DNA of 64,000 bases, from the NCBI GenBank assembly GCA_964430745.1, contig CAYSHI010000304.1, positions 7,791 through 71,790 of the forward strand. Reading direction: 5' to 3'. Both the position numbers and the translations under genes were made by a program. This DNA comes from CBDCGW01 sp964430745. GTDB lineage: Bacteria; Acidobacteriota; UBA890. The notes under the pieces are model-generated. The model did no database searches. It was not told the origin of the DNA and saw only the letters and a list, made by a program, of their open reading frames with translations. The number at the start of each line of letters is the position of its first letter. The first letter of the stretch is position 1. Below, in pieces: positions 31,147 to 39,727 of this stretch.

Positions 31147-32685
31147 TCATTCTGGTGCGTCGTGCTCGCCGATGCCGTATCGACGCAACTTGTGATAGAG
31201 CGACGTACGCGGGATCCCGAGCAACTCGGCCGCGCGCGACTTGTTGCCTCCGCTGACCGCCAGAGCGCGGCGGATGTGCGCCTCGACCAGTCGATCCAGC
31301 GGAACGACCGACGAGTCATCCGGAGCCGTCACGGAGCCCTCCGATGGGTCCGGATCCGGGCGCGACTCGGCCGGGCCGGGCGGCGAAGCGAGCGGTCGGC
31401 CGGAGAGTGACGGCGCCAGATCGGTCACCTGCACGGCGTCGCTTTCGGCGAGCACCGCCGCCCGGTGGACGGCGTTGCGCAGCTCGCGCACGTTCCCCGG
31501 CCAGTCGTGTTCCTGGAGCTTTCGCAGTGCCGGCGCCGTGAATCTTTCCGGACCGCGGCCGTTCGCAAGCCGAAACGCGCGCAGGAAATGCTCCGCCAGC
31601 AGGGGAACATCTTCCACGCGCGCCCGCAACGGCGGGACGCGCACGTCGAAAACGTTGAGACGAAACAGGAGGTCCTCGCGGAAGCTCCCCGCGGCAACGA
31701 GGTCGGGCAGGTCCTGATTGCTGGCCGCGATGATGCGAACGTCGATGCGCCGGGTGCCCCGTTCCTCTCCGACCTTCTGAACCTCGCCCTGCTCGAGGAC
31801 CCGCAACAGCATCACCTGGAGCCTTGGGCTCATCGACTCGACCTCGTCGAGAAACAGGGTGCCGCCGTCGGCCAGCTCGAGCTTTCCGGCCTTGTCGCGA
31901 TGCGCCCCCGTGAAGGCGCCGCGGACGTGCCCGAAGAGCTCCGACGCAAGCAACTCTTCCGCGAAGGCGCCGCAATTGACGATGAGTAACTCCTGGTCGC
32001 GCCGGCTGGAAAAATAGTGGATGGCGTGGGCCAACAGCTCCTTGCCGACGCCGCTCTCACCCGTCAGCAGCACAGGCTCGCGCGTCGGCGCCACACGTTT
32101 GACAAGGGTCTCGATGTTGCGGATGGCGTCGGAGATGCCGACGATCTCCACGTTGTAGCCGCGTCTACGCGAGAACTCCGAAAGCCACTGCCGGGAGACG
32201 AACAAGGACACCGCCTCGGCAAGGTCCTCGAGACGGCCCTGATGCTCGGCATCGTAATGACCGAGCTGCAGCGACTCGACGGAAAGCACGCCGATGGGCT
32301 TTCCCTGCAGGCGAATCGGCACCGCGAGATTTGCTCGTGCCCCTTTGAAGGCACGGAAATAGTAGGGATCCTTCGCCACATCGTTGGCCAGGTACGGCTC
32401 GTTGTTGCGATAGACCCAGGTGATGATCCCGGGTGATTCCTTGTCCTGGGCGAGCAGATTGGGCAGCTCGTCCAGCAACTCGCCTTCCTCGTGGGCCGAG
32501 ACCACGCGTACTTCGTCGTTTTCCTGTTCGAGGACGTAAATGCTCCCGAAGTCGCTGCCGGTCAGCTTGCGCGCGACGTCCACGAAATCGGCCATGATCC
32601 CCTTGACCGTCTGATCCCGCCGCGGCCAGCCGTCGACAACGATCTTGTGGAGGATCTCCTGAGAAAGCGCGGTCGCTCGGGTCAT
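31147..32685 (-). CDS. Sigma-54-dependent activator with GAF sensor domain
   Basis: 512 residues from ATG 32685. Residues about 30-165 form a GAF domain (FVDVARKLTGSDFGSIYVLE, LAVPIRLQGKPIGVLSVESL). AAA+ core: Walker A GESGVGKE 209-216, GAFTGA 256-261, Walker B-like TLFLDEVESM, WPGNVRELRN. The C-terminus has a Fis-type HTH (SRAAELLGIPRTSLYHKLRRYG). The start at 32685 is five bases after the stop of a retropepsin-like gene upstream, so they share a transcript; the longer frame to 32835 is inside that gene. Target promoter not seen. Confidence 0.9.
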   Translation of the reverse strand: MTRATALSQEILHKIVVDGWPRRDQTVKGIMADFVDVARKLTGSDFGSIYVLEQENDEVRVVSAHEEGELLDELPNLLAQDKESPGIITWVYRNNEPYLANDVAKDPYYFRAFKGARANLAVPIRLQGKPIGVLSVESLQLGHYDAEHQGRLEDLAEAVSLFVSRQWLSEFSRRRGYNVEIVGISDAIRNIETLVKRVAPTREPVLLTGESGVGKELLAHAIHYFSSRRDQELLIVNCGAFAEELLASELFGHVRGAFTGAHRDKAGKLELADGGTLFLDEVESMSPRLQVMLLRVLEQGEVQKVGEERGTRRIDVRIIAASNQDLPDLVAAGSFREDLLFRLNVFDVRVPPLRARVEDVPLLAEHFLRAFRLANGRGPERFTAPALRKLQEHDWPGNVRELRNAVHRAAVLAESDAVQVTDLAPSLSGRPLASPPGPAESRPDPDPSEGSVTAPDDSSVVPLDRLVEAHIRRALAVSGGNKSRAAELLGIPRTSLYHKLRRYGIGEHDAPE

Positions 32686-32689
32686 GGGC

Positions 32690-34108
32690 TCATTGTAGTG
32701 GGGCGGTCGCGTCTCGAGGGACGCTCGGTGGGCCGTCAACGCGAAACTGATACGACGATGGATACCAGTGCAACGCCCACGACTCGAGGATATTGCTTCC
32801 GAGTACGGCGATCGGAGCGACACCCCCATCGACACCCCACCCGGCCAGCGAGGCCGGACGCCAGGAGACGTCGGAGCGCCATGCTCCCAGCATCAGATTC
32901 GCCGGCGCCGAATTGCTCCCCGGAAGCACCTCGAAGGAGTCGGAGTCCAACCGTGAGGTCTCGCCCGGATCGATCCCCGCGGCGACGACAGCGTCGGACA
33001 CGCGGGGAAACAAGAGCACCTGTGTCCCCACGCCTTCGCGCGCCACCCGCGCCCTCAACCAGGCGAGCGTGGAGCCGGTCAACGGGGCGGAAAGCGAGTC
33101 GACGTCGGCGGCACGAGGGGGCGGGGCGATGATCAGTTGGGCGCGCAGCGGGAGCAGCGTCCAGCGCGCACCGACCAGCAGATCAGCCCCGATCACGCCG
33201 TCAACCCCGGGCGGCGCGTCCGCGACGGCGACCACGACGCTGCGCACGGAGAGGTCACCGAAATCCACTGAGGGAATCGCCACCTGGCGTGACGAGAGAA
33301 TCGAGGGCCAGCGAGATGTCGCAGCTCTGCCGCCCCCGGGCGCTCCATCAACCGGCAACCCAACCGCGCGGACAAGCTCCTCGGAGATCAGGCTCTGACG
33401 AAACGTGAGGTCGAGCTTCAACCGGGCTGCGCTACCTGAGACGACCGCTTCCACCGCCCAGCCTCCGCCTTCCAGCGGATGCATCGGGAGGATCTCGGGC
33501 CCACCCGTCCACTGCTGCGGCGGGCCTTCGATTCGAGCGGCTGCCGCTCCCATAGCGTCCGCGGCCCGGCCCCGCGAAGTCCCACGCTCCGCGGCTCCCC
33601 AGGCGAGCATCTCGCGTCCGGCCGCGGCGGCGTCTCCAGCCACCCAGGCCGCGCTGGCGAGCACCGCGTGCGCGACTCCGGCTCCCTCCTCGGCGGCCAA
33701 TCCCGCTCGCGCCATTTCGACGGCGGTACTCCAATCGGCCGCGCTCGCCCGCGCCACCGCCACGCCGACGTGTCCCTCGACGAGGCCGGCCTCCAGAGCA
33801 CGGCGGAAGTGAGTCTCCGCACTGCGCACGGCGCCGTTGCGCCATAGCGCCCAGCCGTATACCAGGTCTGCCTGCGGTCCGCTGTATTGTCGCTGCAGCA
33901 GTTCGGCGCGCGTCAGCGCCTGCCGGACCCGATCCTGTTCGAGCAACGTACGGACTTCGCTGATCGACGGAGCCAACGTTCCGGCGTCGGCAGCGAACTC
34001 GAACCTACACCCCCCCAGCATCGCGCAAAGGGTGCCAACGATGATCAGTGTCCGGCCCGGGCTTCGGGCCCGGCCATTTTCACTTTCCCCGCGCGATGGT
34101 ATATTCAC
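32690..34108 (-). CDS. Lipoprotein with TPR-like and degenerate retropepsin-like domains
   Basis: About 472 residues. A lipobox LCAMLGGC follows a short basic N-terminus. Residues about 45-180 are helical and Ala-rich with TPR character (LLEQDRVRQALTRAELLQRQ, VRSAETHFRRALEAG). The C-terminal half has strands like retroviral-type aspartic proteases, including the GVDGVIGADLL second-half motif, but where DTGA is expected it reads KLDLTFRQS. The catalytic site is therefore probably lost. Start GTG 34108 is preferred over ATG 34126 because it has GGAG at suitable distance and avoids overlap with the divergent gene. Confidence 0.65.
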   Translation of the reverse strand: MNIPSRGESENGRARSPGRTLIIVGTLCAMLGGCRFEFAADAGTLAPSISEVRTLLEQDRVRQALTRAELLQRQYSGPQADLVYGWALWRNGAVRSAETHFRRALEAGLVEGHVGVAVARASAADWSTAVEMARAGLAAEEGAGVAHAVLASAAWVAGDAAAAGREMLAWGAAERGTSRGRAADAMGAAAARIEGPPQQWTGGPEILPMHPLEGGGWAVEAVVSGSAARLKLDLTFRQSLISEELVRAVGLPVDGAPGGGRAATSRWPSILSSRQVAIPSVDFGDLSVRSVVVAVADAPPGVDGVIGADLLVGARWTLLPLRAQLIIAPPPRAADVDSLSAPLTGSTLAWLRARVAREGVGTQVLLFPRVSDAVVAAGIDPGETSRLDSDSFEVLPGSNSAPANLMLGAWRSDVSWRPASLAGWGVDGGVAPIAVLGSNILESWALHWYPSSYQFRVDGPPSVPRDATAPLQ

Positions 34109-34124
34109 GCCGATAGGGATCTCC

Positions 34125-34367
34125 ATGAAGCTGCGTAACTACATCACGCGCTGGCAGGAATTTCGTGAATGGTCGGAGACCAACCGACCCGAAATCATTT
34201 CGGATGTGGAGAGCCTGGGCCACGAGCTCCGGCATTCCATCGAAGCCTACCGTCAGGCCAGGGGGCCTGAAGAGCGGCAGGACACGATGGATTCGATCAA
34301 AGCCTACTACGACGAAGTTGTTGAGTGGCATATGCGCGAGATCATCGCGAAACTCGACAACGTTTAG
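34125..34367 (+). CDS. Small helical protein, 80 residues
   Basis: ATG 34125 with AGGGA six bases upstream. The product is almost all helix, rich in Glu, Arg and aromatic residues (YITRWQEFREWSETNRPEIISD, YYDEVVEWHMREIIAKL). It has no signal peptide or known motif. TATATT at 34100-34105 may be its -10. It is divergent from the retropepsin-like gene, with start sites only about 17 bp apart. Confidence 0.62.
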   Translation: MKLRNYITRWQEFREWSETNRPEIISDVESLGHELRHSIEAYRQARGPEERQDTMDSIKAYYDEVVEWHMREIIAKLDNV

Positions 34368-34456
34368 GCCATCATCGCTCCCATTGTCGCGAATCCGACA
34401 GCTTAGAACCTTGACTGCAGCCTTGTAGGTGGGCTTCGGCCGAAGACCGTAAAGCA

Positions 34457-35479
34457 GTGGACGGCCTGGCGAAGGACAACGAGGCAGGAGTCGAGGACGA
34501 CTTCGACACGATCGCTCGACTCGCGAGCGACTTTCGTGCATCCCGTGTTGTGCTGACGGCCGTCGAGCTGAATCTCTTTTCGCTTCTCGGAACCGAACGG
34601 CTGCAGACGGAGACCCTTGCGCGGCGCGCACACGCGCAAGAGCGCGGTGTCGAGCTGCTCGCAAACGCCCTCGTCGGACTCGGGCTCCTATCGCTCGATG
34701 AGCATGGATACGCGTGCACCCCGTCGTCTCGCCGCTATCTCGACGAAACTTCTCCCGACTACCGGGGCCGTGTCATCCGGCTGGCGAGCTGGTGGTGGAC
34801 ACGCTGGTCGGATCTGACCGACATCGTCCGCAACGGAAACGCGCCCGACGGCCCTCCGACGGAGATGCTGGAAGATTTCACCCTCGCCATGCAACAGGGC
34901 AAACCGCGGGCCGGCTCCCTGTTGGCAGAGAAGCTCGACCTCCACGGAGTATCGCGAATCGTTGATCTCGGCGGCGGACCGGGAGCCTTCGCGGAAGCTC
35001 TGGCGGCGACGTTGCCGGAAGCGCAGATCGTGGTCGTCGACAGACCCGAGGTCATCGACATCGCTCGGCGCCACCTGCCGGCGAGCCTCCTCGACCGGCG
35101 AATCGTCTTCGTCGCCCATGATTTCGTCAACGAAGGAATCCCCCTCGCCGGCGACGCGCCGGCTCCCTACGACCTGGCAATACTCTCGTCGGTTGTCCAC
35201 CTCCTCGGCGAGGAAGAAAACGCTGCTCTGCTGAAGCGGGTGCGCGACGCTCTCGCCCCCGGCGGGCGCATCGCAATTCGCGACTTCCTCGTCGACGAAA
35301 AGGGTGTCGCCCCGCTCGACGCTGCTTTGCTCGCGGTCACGATGCTCGTTTCGAGCCGTCGAGGGCGTTGCTACAGCTTCGCCCGCATCAAGGAATGGCT
35401 CCACGCGGCCGGGTTCGGCGAGGTGGAGAAGAGCGAATTCGACGGACCGGCAGTGTTGATCACGGCCCGCCGTGCGTAG
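34457..35479 (+). CDS. SAM-dependent O-methyltransferase (acetylserotonin/hydroxyindole type)
   Basis: 340 residues from GTG 34457. The N-terminal 110 residues form a winged-helix dimerisation domain (LTAVELNLFSLLG, HAQERGVELLANALVGLGLL). The catalytic domain has the SAM motif I VDLGGGPGAFAEAL, motif II QIVVVDRPEVIDIARRH, and LAILSSVVHLLGEEENAALLKRV. This is the bacterial O-methyltransferase family 2 used for small-molecule hydroxyls. Substrate unknown; no biosynthetic neighbours are adjacent. Confidence 0.88.
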   Translation: MDGLAKDNEAGVEDDFDTIARLASDFRASRVVLTAVELNLFSLLGTERLQTETLARRAHAQERGVELLANALVGLGLLSLDEHGYACTPSSRRYLDETSPDYRGRVIRLASWWWTRWSDLTDIVRNGNAPDGPPTEMLEDFTLAMQQGKPRAGSLLAEKLDLHGVSRIVDLGGGPGAFAEALAATLPEAQIVVVDRPEVIDIARRHLPASLLDRRIVFVAHDFVNEGIPLAGDAPAPYDLAILSSVVHLLGEEENAALLKRVRDALAPGGRIAIRDFLVDEKGVAPLDAALLAVTMLVSSRRGRCYSFARIKEWLHAAGFGEVEKSEFDGPAVLITARRA

Positions 35480-35816
35480 CCGCGGCACCGCTTTCTGCAC
35501 CGACGTACGCCCACGCCGAAACCTCGCGCGCCGACAGGACCGTCTTCACCTGTAGGCTCAGACGCTCGTATTCGCCATCCTCGGTGTTTTCGAACGCGTC
35601 CAGCTTGGCGATGTCGGACGGCTCGATGCCTTCGAGCAAGAGGCCGACGATCATCGCGCCAGCCTGCGCGACGGCCCGGAAACAGCCCGTCTCCGGCGTC
35701 ATGCGGCGCGAGAATCCTCCCAGCACCGCGGGCTCGGACGGCGGCACGCGTCCGAGAACCTGGCGCAGGACCGGAGGTTTGCACAGCTCACCGTAGACGA
35801 ACAGGCTCGTCGGCAC
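35460..35816 (-). CDS. GGCT/AIG2-like protein
   Basis: 118 residues from GTG 35816, with GGAG five bases upstream. SLFVYGELCKPPVLRQVLG is the gamma-glutamylcyclotransferase-like opening (YGxL loop), and LDAFENTEDGEYERLSLQV holds the conserved catalytic-type Glu. Members cyclise gamma-glutamyl peptides or repair modified amines. The frame runs further upstream but only through the HTH gene. It overlaps the convergent methyltransferase end by 20 bp. Confidence 0.75.
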   Translation of the reverse strand: MPTSLFVYGELCKPPVLRQVLGRVPPSEPAVLGGFSRRMTPETGCFRAVAQAGAMIVGLLLEGIEPSDIAKLDAFENTEDGEYERLSLQVKTVLSAREVSAWAYVGAESGAAATHGGP

Positions 35817-35836
35817 TCGAAACTCCGTTGCCCGAG

Positions 35837-36262
35837 TCAGGGACCGTCCACCTCCGACGCGGCGCTGTCCAAACGGTCGGCCAGCTCGATGAGCTTGCGC
35901 CGCTGAGGGAAACTGAGGCTCGCGCCGACGTCTCGCTCGAGGTCCCGCAAGACGGCCGAGGCGTCGAATGCAAGCTGCGCGAGACGGTCGCAGTCGACAC
36001 CCGAGTGACCGGTGGATCCATCGGAGGCGCCTTTCCTCCGGCCTCGGGCAGTCTTCTTCGCCCCGCCGGCGCTGGTCGTCGTCTTGTCCGTACCGGCGCC
36101 GCGTGACTGGTCCTCCGTCCAGCGCTCCAGCTCCCCGGGATCGAAGCGGACGTTGAAACCGATCTTGCGGTACGGGACCCGGTCGAGCCGCACCCACTCG
36201 TACAACGTCTTGGGGCGAATCCCGAGGTACTCCGCAGCTTCTTCGACCTTCCAGAGACCCAT
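35837..36262 (-). CDS. Excisionase-type (MerR-like HTH_17) DNA-binding protein with extended tail
   Basis: 141 residues from ATG 36262, preceded by GAGGTG. The first 55 residues are a mini winged helix: LWKVEEAAEYLGIRPKTLYEW, then RVPYRKIGFNVRFDPGELERW. A Lys/Gly/Thr-rich linker and an acidic helical tail follow (CDRLAQLAFDASAVLRDLERDV). Despite the excisionase label there is no integrase nearby, so it is more likely a local regulator. Its product precedes the GGCT-like gene on the same strand. Confidence 0.8.
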   Translation of the reverse strand: MGLWKVEEAAEYLGIRPKTLYEWVRLDRVPYRKIGFNVRFDPGELERWTEDQSRGAGTDKTTTSAGGAKKTARGRRKGASDGSTGHSGVDCDRLAQLAFDASAVLRDLERDVGASLSFPQRRKLIELADRLDSAASEVDGP

Positions 36263-36427
36263 TGCACCTCGGAATTGTGGAGACGGCGTCCTCAACAAGT
36301 ACGCCCACGCTACCGCCGCGTCGTCGTCCCTTCAAGCGCGTCCGTTGCCGCCTCCCGACGCGGCGACTATACTCGAATTTCTTTTCAGGATTTGTGAGTC
36401 GACGCCCTCTCGCCCCCGTTCACGGCC

Positions 36428-36985
36428 ATGACCGACGCCTCCGAAGCGCAGCTCAACGTCACCCCCTTGCGCCCGACCCACGTCCTGCGCAGCGAGCACC
36501 GCCAGATCGACGAGCAACTCGACGTGCTGTCCGCCGCGCTACGCCGTCTCGGCGATGGAGGGCCTGCCCCCGACGTGCTGGATCGGATCGAGAGCGTGGC
36601 CGGGTACATCGACGGCGAGATGGCCCTCCACCACCGAAAGGAAGAGGACTGCCTGTTTCCTTTCCTCGAGGGGTTCCTGGCCTCGGAGAACCTTCATTTG
36701 GATGCACGCATCGCCGATCACGAGGACCTCAACATCATGAACGGCAAGTTCAAGGAGGCCCTCAACGAATGCCGCGAGCTGGCGGGCGGCCGACGCGCGG
36801 CGTTCTCGGCGCAGATGCTGCGCGGCTACGGCCTCTACATCGTGCACCTGGTGCGCGAGCACCTCCTGAAGGAGGACCAGATCCTCTTTCTCGTCGCGGA
36901 CGAGTACCTCACGCCCGAACAGGAGGCGGAGATCCTCTCGCGCTTCGCCGCCATCGACCGAGCCGGCCAGCGCTCGGAAGGGTGA
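36428..36985 (+). CDS. Hemerythrin-domain protein
   Basis: 185 residues. Ligands for a di-iron four-helix bundle are in place: SEHRQID (His), ALHHRKEEDCLFPFL (His and Glu), IADHEDL (His) and HLVREHLLKEDQILF (His and Asp/Glu). Such proteins bind O2 or NO or sense iron and redox state. Soluble; no partner domain. It overlaps the next membrane gene by 4 bp (GTGA). Confidence 0.9.
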   Translation: MTDASEAQLNVTPLRPTHVLRSEHRQIDEQLDVLSAALRRLGDGGPAPDVLDRIESVAGYIDGEMALHHRKEEDCLFPFLEGFLASENLHLDARIADHEDLNIMNGKFKEALNECRELAGGRRAAFSAQMLRGYGLYIVHLVREHLLKEDQILFLVADEYLTPEQEAEILSRFAAIDRAGQRSEG

Positions 36986-37371
36986 GCGCGCCTCGCCCCT
37001 CGATCGCCCGTAAGCGGGAAGAGCAGGGCCGCCTCTTCTGGGTGTGGCTGCTGACGCTGCCCCTCCTCCTGCTGTTGGGCGCGAGTCGCGTGTTCGGGGC
37101 CCCCTGGCCCAATCCGCTCACGCAGCGGATCGGTTTCGTGGTGCTGGCGTTTCCGGTGTTGTTCGTCGTCGGAGAACCGTTGTTCGCGGCCGCCCGCGCG
37201 GCAATCGAGCGGCGGCGCCCCAACCTCTCACTGATCGTGGCGGGCATGGCCGCAGCAGGCTACGGCTGTGGTCTGCTGGCCATCTTCACGTCCGCACCCC
37301 CACTGGCAGGCGCATCAGCACTGCTGGTTTCTGTGTACCTGACTCTTCGATACATCACAAGTAGGTATTGA
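36982..37371 (+). CDS. Small membrane protein coupled to the hemerythrin gene
   Basis: 129 residues from GTG 36982 overlapping the previous stop. Four hydrophobic segments (LFWVWLLTLPLLLLLGA, GFVVLAFPVLFVVGEPLF, LIVAGMAAAGYGCGLLAIF, ASALLVSVYLTLRYI). No known motif. Translational coupling with a hemerythrin suggests a linked redox or gas-related role, but this is weak inference. Confidence 0.72.
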   Translation: MSAPRPSIARKREEQGRLFWVWLLTLPLLLLLGASRVFGAPWPNPLTQRIGFVVLAFPVLFVVGEPLFAAARAAIERRRPNLSLIVAGMAAAGYGCGLLAIFTSAPPLAGASALLVSVYLTLRYITSRY

Positions 37372-37609
37372 TGTGCAATGTTATGAAACTCTATTATCAG
37401 GTACGTCTAGAGTTTCTTAGAGAGTCAGGACAGACAATCAGGGGACCGAACAGAACTCGGCTGACGGCAATCGGCCTGCCACGTAATCGGCTCACCCGCC
37501 GATAGCACGGCACCGCAGCCACGACGCCTCAACGCATTCTGCGCGACACCGGGAAGTCCGCTGAACGTGGAGTGATAAGTGCGCCATTGAAGCCTCGAGA
37601 GCAATCCTC
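37372..37609 (+). promoter_or_regulatory. Leader region of the exopolysaccharide locus
   Basis: Locally AT-richer (37370-37430) than the rest of the window, with a dyad AAACTCT (37386-37392) and AGAGTTT (37409-37415). No sigma-54 -24/-12 match and no clear -35/-10 pair. It probably holds the promoter of the 17-kb locus that follows. Confidence 0.4.
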
Positions 37610-38431
37610 ATGGATTCGGCGATGAACACGCAGATCGGAGTCTATCTAGAGCACTGGGGCCTGGCGGGTAAGCCATTCGAGAACGTCCCGGACCCCGAAA
37701 GCGTTTACCTGTCGGAAAGCCACAGCCAGGCGGTCGACCTGCTTGAATACGCGATCCGCGAGCGCAAATCGGCGGCGCTACTGACCGGCGAATACGGCAC
37801 CGGGAAAACGACCATGGTGCGCGTGCTGCTCTCCAAGGTCGACCTCGAGCAGTTCAGCACCGTGCTGATCAATTACCCGTTGGTCGAGGGCGAGGCCCTC
37901 TTCCGAAACATGCTCCGGCAAATGGACGCGGAGCCCGCCGAAGACACCAACAAGAGCGATCTGTACGCCGAGTTGGGGTCGTGCTTTCTCAACAACGCCT
38001 CCCGCGGTCTGCACAATCTCGTCGTGCTCGACGAAGCCCAGTCGCTGCCGGCCGACTCTCTGTACGAAGAGCTGCGGCTGTTGCTCAACTTCCAGCTCAA
38101 TGACCGGAACCTGGTAACCCTCCTGCTCGTGGGACAGGACGACCTCTGGAACCGAGTTTCCCAACTGCCGCAGCTCGCGGACCGTTTCACCGTCAAGTGT
38201 CGGCTTCAGGAGCTCGACCTCGAACAGACCGTCAGCTACATCCGTCACCGTCTCGAGCATTTTGCGGGAGACCCGAAGATCTTCTCCGATGACGCTCTGC
38301 AGCTCATCCACGACAGCTCGAAGGGAATTCCCCGTCGCATCAACAACCTCTGCGACCTGTCGCTGCTCATGGGTTTCCAACGCCAGCTCAAGGTTGTCGG
38401 GCCCGAAATCGTGAAGACCATATGGGTGTGA
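37610..38431 (+). CDS. ExeA-like AAA+ ATPase
   Basis: 273 residues. HWGLAGKPFENVPDPESVYLSESHSQAVDLLEYAI is the classic ExeA/general secretion ATPase N-terminus, then Walker A GEYGTGKTTM, Walker B LVVLDEAQSLP, sensor VTLLLVGQDDL and arginine-finger region. In PEP-CTERM and related exopolysaccharide loci such ATPases sit next to HD and export genes. It is the first gene of the locus; ATG 37622 is an alternative start. It may energise or assemble the export machinery. Confidence 0.85.
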   Translation: MDSAMNTQIGVYLEHWGLAGKPFENVPDPESVYLSESHSQAVDLLEYAIRERKSAALLTGEYGTGKTTMVRVLLSKVDLEQFSTVLINYPLVEGEALFRNMLRQMDAEPAEDTNKSDLYAELGSCFLNNASRGLHNLVVLDEAQSLPADSLYEELRLLLNFQLNDRNLVTLLLVGQDDLWNRVSQLPQLADRFTVKCRLQELDLEQTVSYIRHRLEHFAGDPKIFSDDALQLIHDSSKGIPRRINNLCDLSLLMGFQRQLKVVGPEIVKTIWV

Positions 38432-38435
38432 TGAA

Positions 38436-39719
38436 ATGACGAACCTCATCGATTTCATCAAGTCATACGATGAGCTTCGCAAGGACGCCCGGCCGGCCGA
38501 GGGGGAGGCCGGCAACGCCGACGAGAAGCAACCGGAGAGCGCCGGCAATGCGACCGACGCCACTCAACCCGCGTCGGCCGCTCAACCCGCGTCACCGGCC
38601 GCCGTCGCGCCGCCCGCATCTCCGGCGCCGCCCGCATCTCCGGCGCCGGTCGCATCTCCGGCGCCGGTCGCACCGCCCTCGCCGGCCTCCGGCGTCGAGG
38701 TGGCCCCTTCGCCGGCCGATGCCCGCTCCGCGGAGGACATGGCGACCGCGGCGCGAGAGCTCTACGGTCGCGCGGTAATGGCCGTGTCGCGCCTGTTCGA
38801 AGCGGCGGTGATGGAGAAGCTGACCCCGGGCAGGCTGATGGCGACCGTCAACGAGCTCGAAACAATCAGTCCGGAGATCGTTCGCTCGACCGCTCAGGGG
38901 CGGGACCTCCTGCGCGAGGCGATGGGAACCTACACTGAGGGAGAAGGATTCATCCTGCCGCATTCCGTAAACGTGGCAATCCTCGCCGTCCATCTCGGAC
39001 GAGAGCTCGAGCTCGCCGAATCCGGACTATCGCAGCTCTGTCTCGCCGGATTCGTCCACGATGTCGGTAGCGTGCAGCTGCCCTCCGGACTGCTGACCAA
39101 GGCCGACAGCCTGACCCCGAGCGAATGGGAGCTGATGCGCTCGCGGCCGACGCGCAGCTACGAGATGCTGCACGCTCTGGGCGGACGCTACGAGCTTGTG
39201 GCCGAGATTTCCCGCCAGGTTTACGAGCGCCTCGACGGAAGCGGCTACCCTCGCGGCCTCCGGGAGGACGAGATCCTACCCGAAGCTCGGATTCTCGGAA
39301 CCGTCGACTTCTTCGAGTCCTTCGCCCACCCGAGGCCGTACAGAGCCACCGTTCCCGGCAGCGCCAATCACGGCATCCAGATGCTCATGCAGATGGCCGA
39401 CAAGTTCGGCTCCGCGACACTGAAAGCATTGGTGGGAAGCATCGGGTTGTTCCCGATCGGCAGCTACGTGCGCCTCAGCGGCGGCGAGATCGGGCGGGTC
39501 GTGGACGTAAAGAGAGAGAACCCCATGCGCCCACAGGTCGAGGTGCTCCTCACCGCCGAGCGACGGCCGCCGCGAGAATCCCGCACTCTGGATCTCCTGT
39601 CGATTCCGCATATTTACGTTTCGCGGGCGCTGACCGCGTCAGATCTACGGGAACTCGGCCTACTTCCGCCACCCAGCGAAATGCCACCCCTGTCCGGCCC
39701 CGAAGACAGCCGGTCGTAG
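38436..39719 (+). CDS. HD-GYP-like domain protein with degenerate metal site and Ala-Pro repeat linker
   Basis: 427 residues. After a short helix the N-terminus has an Ala-Pro-Ser repeat (PPASPAPPASPAPVASPAPV, about 60-85). The HD-GYP region follows: LPHSVNVAILAVHLG, FVHDVGSVQLPSGLL, YERLDGSGYPRGL. Compared with active c-di-GMP phosphodiesterases, the Lys after HD-x-G is Ser, the HP motif is RP, the HH before ERxDGxGYP is VY, and the DVFDAL stretch is DFFESF. So it is probably a non-catalytic c-di-GMP sensor. Adjacent to ExeA-like and Wza-like genes, it may gate the exopolysaccharide machinery. Confidence 0.82.
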   Translation: MTNLIDFIKSYDELRKDARPAEGEAGNADEKQPESAGNATDATQPASAAQPASPAAVAPPASPAPPASPAPVASPAPVAPPSPASGVEVAPSPADARSAEDMATAARELYGRAVMAVSRLFEAAVMEKLTPGRLMATVNELETISPEIVRSTAQGRDLLREAMGTYTEGEGFILPHSVNVAILAVHLGRELELAESGLSQLCLAGFVHDVGSVQLPSGLLTKADSLTPSEWELMRSRPTRSYEMLHALGGRYELVAEISRQVYERLDGSGYPRGLREDEILPEARILGTVDFFESFAHPRPYRATVPGSANHGIQMLMQMADKFGSATLKALVGSIGLFPIGSYVRLSGGEIGRVVDVKRENPMRPQVEVLLTAERRPPRESRTLDLLSIPHIYVSRALTASDLRELGLLPPPSEMPPLSGPEDSRS

Positions 39720-39727
39720 GAGGAATC

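Noticed and set aside
35837..36262. Phage excisionase
   Set aside because: HTH_17 proteins are often called excisionase, but no integrase, att site or phage gene is near any of the three copies.
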